From Maribellus maritimus (GTDB taxonomy: Bacteria > Bacteroidota > Bacteroidia > Bacteroidales > Prolixibacteraceae), in contig NZ_JAIKLE010000003.1 of assembly GCF_022267315.1 (NCBI RefSeq), positions 186,001 to 250,000 of the forward strand: a DNA stretch of 64,000 nucleotides. The letters are read 5' to 3'. Below, in pieces: positions 62,303-64,000 of the stretch. Both the position numbers and the translations under genes were made by a program. The number at the start of each line of letters is the position of its first letter. Within the stretch, counting starts at the first letter, position 1. The notes below the pieces were generated by a model. That model was given only the letters and a program-made list of their open reading frames with translations. It made no database searches and was not told the DNA's origin.

Positions 62303-64000
62303 GCTTTAACCTCCTTTCCTTCCAAAGCTGGATCTTCAGTTAAAAATGTAATAAAGTTTCCTCTCATTCCGGTTCCTCCCATAATCGGGTCAACGGCAAC
62401 ATTGGTAATCATTTCTGTATCGCTCGCTCCACGGCCAAAAGCGCGTGAAAGTTTTTTATTGTTATGACCAAATCCGTGTACCATATAAACAGAATCCCAG
62501 CGAATTCTCTCGGTTACCCTGACTTTCACGGGGAAAGAAGTTATTGCGCCATCCTGGTTTTTCAGCCAAACTTCCTGATCTCGTTTTAATCCCCACAAAT
62601 CAGCCACTTTGGGATTTACCCAAACACTGTTTTCACTCATCAAATCTGATAAATTTGGATTGTTTGAAGTACGGCTAAACGTATGCATTGGAGCACGTCC
62701 GTAAATAAGTCGGTAAAAATTTGCCGGTGGTTCCGGGTGTTTTGTATATTTCGGAATCGGATCAAATCCATGGTCGGCGAAATCGACAGAATATAATTCT
62801 ATCTTTCCTGTACTTGTGTTAAACTCAAAATCTTCTCCATCACCAAGATATAGAGGACCACTTTTTCTCGGATATTTTTTTACTCCGATTTTTTTCATTT
62901 CCTCCAGCGAAGTCCCCAACTGTTTTAACTGCCAATCAATAACTTCAGAATAGTCTTCAAAATTAAAATAATCATGAAGTCCTAATCTTTCACCAATTTG
63001 TTTTGCGATCCACCAGCCGGGTTTTGTATTGTATTTCGGCTCAATTGCCGGCATTCGTAAAGCGATATTGGGCTCACGATTCGCAGCAGAGCGGATTACA
63101 TCGTATCTTTCCAAATAAGTTGCTTCCGGCAGAACAACATCGGCGTAACCAGTAATATCCATTGGCATAGTATCCATCACCGCAATAAATTCAACGGCAT
63201 CAGCAGCCTCCTTAAATAATCGTTTATCCGGCATTGAAAGCGGAAGATTTGTTCCGGCTACCAGCCAGGCTTTTACCTGGTGTTTGTAATTGTATTTTGG
63301 AACCGAAGCTTTTAATAATTCGGTAGTAATTCCCATTGTTGCGAGCGGATATCTTCCTGCATTCCAATCTTTCCATGTCCATTCTGGTTCATGAAAATGC
63401 GGATGCGGATAAGCAGGAACAGAAACTCCTTCGGGGAAATAAAGCCCGCCTCGTTTTCCCCAGGCGCCAAGCAGAGCTGTTAGAATCGCCATTGCTCTTC
63501 CCCTTTGGGTATCGTCACCGTACCAAACCACGTGGCGTCCGGGATGAATAACCACCGCAGGAGCAGCTCCGGCCATCGCCCTTGCAGTTTTCCTAATTTG
63601 TTCCGGTTCAATGGTAGTAATTCCATACGCCCATTCCGGAGTCATATTTTTTACGTGATCCTTCAGGTATTCCAGCCCAAAAGTGTATTTTTCAACATAA
63701 TCTTTATCGTACAGTCCTTCATAGATCAATACATGAATCCACGCCATAAGAAGCGCAATATCTGTTGCCGGTTTTATGGGTAGCCAGAAACTGGAATGAG
63801 CCGCCGCCGTTGAATATCGTGGGTCAACAGTAATAATTGTCGCCCCTTTATCGATAGCGTCAGACATTTCCTGCACCTGTGAATTGTGCATGTTTTCACC
63901 AATATGTGAACCGATTAAAACCAAACAATTGGTGTCGCGAATATCGGTACTTTCCGGCGAGCCAACATAAGCTCCGAATGTGGAAAAATAAGCAGATGAA
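62299..64000 (-). CDS. Molybdopterin oxidoreductase catalytic subunit (PsrA/PhsA-like), N-terminus cut off
   Basis: The frame stays open to the right edge, so about 567 C-terminal residues are seen; the N-terminal Fe-S and Tat signal lie outside. Visible parts of the DMSO-reductase fold: DTNCLVLIGSHIGENMHNSQ, ATIITVDPRYSTAAAHSSFWLPIKPATDIALLMAW, VVLPEATYLERYD, IYGRAPMHTFSRTSNNPNL and ITNVAVDPIMGGTGMRGNFI near the C-terminus. With PsrB/PsrC-type partners and sulfur transport genes it is most likely a polysulfide or thiosulfate reductase, but tetrathionate or arsenic substrates cannot be excluded. Confidence 0.93.
   Translation of the reverse strand, partial: SSAYFSTFGAYVGSPESTDIRDTNCLVLIGSHIGENMHNSQVQEMSDAIDKGATIITVDPRYSTAAAHSSFWLPIKPATDIALLMAWIHVLIYEGLYDKDYVEKYTFGLEYLKDHVKNMTPEWAYGITTIEPEQIRKTARAMAGAAPAVVIHPGRHVVWYGDDTQRGRAMAILTALLGAWGKRGGLYFPEGVSVPAYPHPHFHEPEWTWKDWNAGRYPLATMGITTELLKASVPKYNYKHQVKAWLVAGTNLPLSMPDKRLFKEAADAVEFIAVMDTMPMDITGYADVVLPEATYLERYDVIRSAANREPNIALRMPAIEPKYNTKPGWWIAKQIGERLGLHDYFNFEDYSEVIDWQLKQLGTSLEEMKKIGVKKYPRKSGPLYLGDGEDFEFNTSTGKIELYSVDFADHGFDPIPKYTKHPEPPANFYRLIYGRAPMHTFSRTSNNPNLSDLMSENSVWVNPKVADLWGLKRDQEVWLKNQDGAITSFPVKVRVTERIRWDSVYMVHGFGHNNKKLSRAFGRGASDTEMITNVAVDPIMGGTGMRGNFITFLTEDPALEGKEVKA

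Noticed and set aside
1-64000. tRNA, rRNA, IS elements, phage genes, CRISPR arrays
   Set aside because: No T-loop-like motif in the gaps, no transposase or integrase motifs, no regular spaced repeats were seen.

Overview
The window is a compact, AT-rich bacterial chromosome segment that reads as Bacteroidota, probably class Bacteroidia near Marinilabiliales/Prolixibacteraceae (lineage below phylum is inference). Supporting signs are a type IX secretion C-terminal sorting domain, a DUF4492 gene in front of cydAB, TAnnTTTG promoter boxes, mostly weak Shine-Dalgarno sequences, a fused ccoNO, and the gene string nudix/pyrE/SRPBCC/birA/rsfS/ftsH/LUD/cdsA/psd/pssA. No tRNA, rRNA, IS element, phage gene or CRISPR array was seen.

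Layout. 1-7.2 kb: a cut-off gene tail with a terminator, an exported FAD oxidoreductase, a NapH/NapG-like iron-sulfur membrane protein, a very long membrane-anchored protein made of 22-residue repeats, and a Ppx/GppA phosphatase. 7.2-12.4 kb (minus strand): an A2-type caa3 cytochrome c oxidase operon (sco, coxA, coxC, subunit IV, coxB, ctaB). 12.9-24.6 kb (plus strand): a three-gene quinol:cytochrome c module without a molybdopterin subunit (Fe-S lipoprotein, NrfD protein, monohaem cytochrome c), followed by a complete cbb3 oxidase and its assembly genes (ccoS, ccoNO, ccoQ-like, ccoP, ccoG, ccoH, DsbD_2-like, ccoI). 24.9-28.0 kb: cytochrome bd (DUF4492, cydA, cydB and a 41-residue CydX-like peptide). 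Three terminal oxidases thus lie within about 21 kb.

28.2-44.2 kb is an envelope or surface-polymer island: GT2 and GT-C/ArnT-like glycosyltransferases, methyltransferases, the VTC polyphosphate polymerase/DUF4956/CotH kinase trio, a T9SS-exported phosphoesterase and a DUF2079 protein. Three of its proteins carry the same jelly-roll-like domain. 44.4-56.8 kb is mostly housekeeping: an SLC12-like transporter, coaD, nudix, pyrE, birA, rsfS, ftsH and the phosphatidylethanolamine pathway cdsA-psd-pssA. 57.0-58.2 kb encodes an NtrC-type response regulator without a DNA-binding domain.

58.3-64.0 kb (minus strand, running off the right edge) is a sulfur-respiration operon: a PsrA/PhsA-like molybdoenzyme, PsrB-like and NrfD/PsrC-like subunits, two half-size YeeE/YedE transporters and two membrane-anchored rhodaneses. 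Both rhodaneses lack the catalytic cysteine in the usual loop and instead end in an identical-style Gly-Gly-Cys tail. This is the best candidate for an undescribed mechanism here. The Mo-free Fe-S/NrfD/cytochrome module and the jelly-roll/CotH/VTC island come next.
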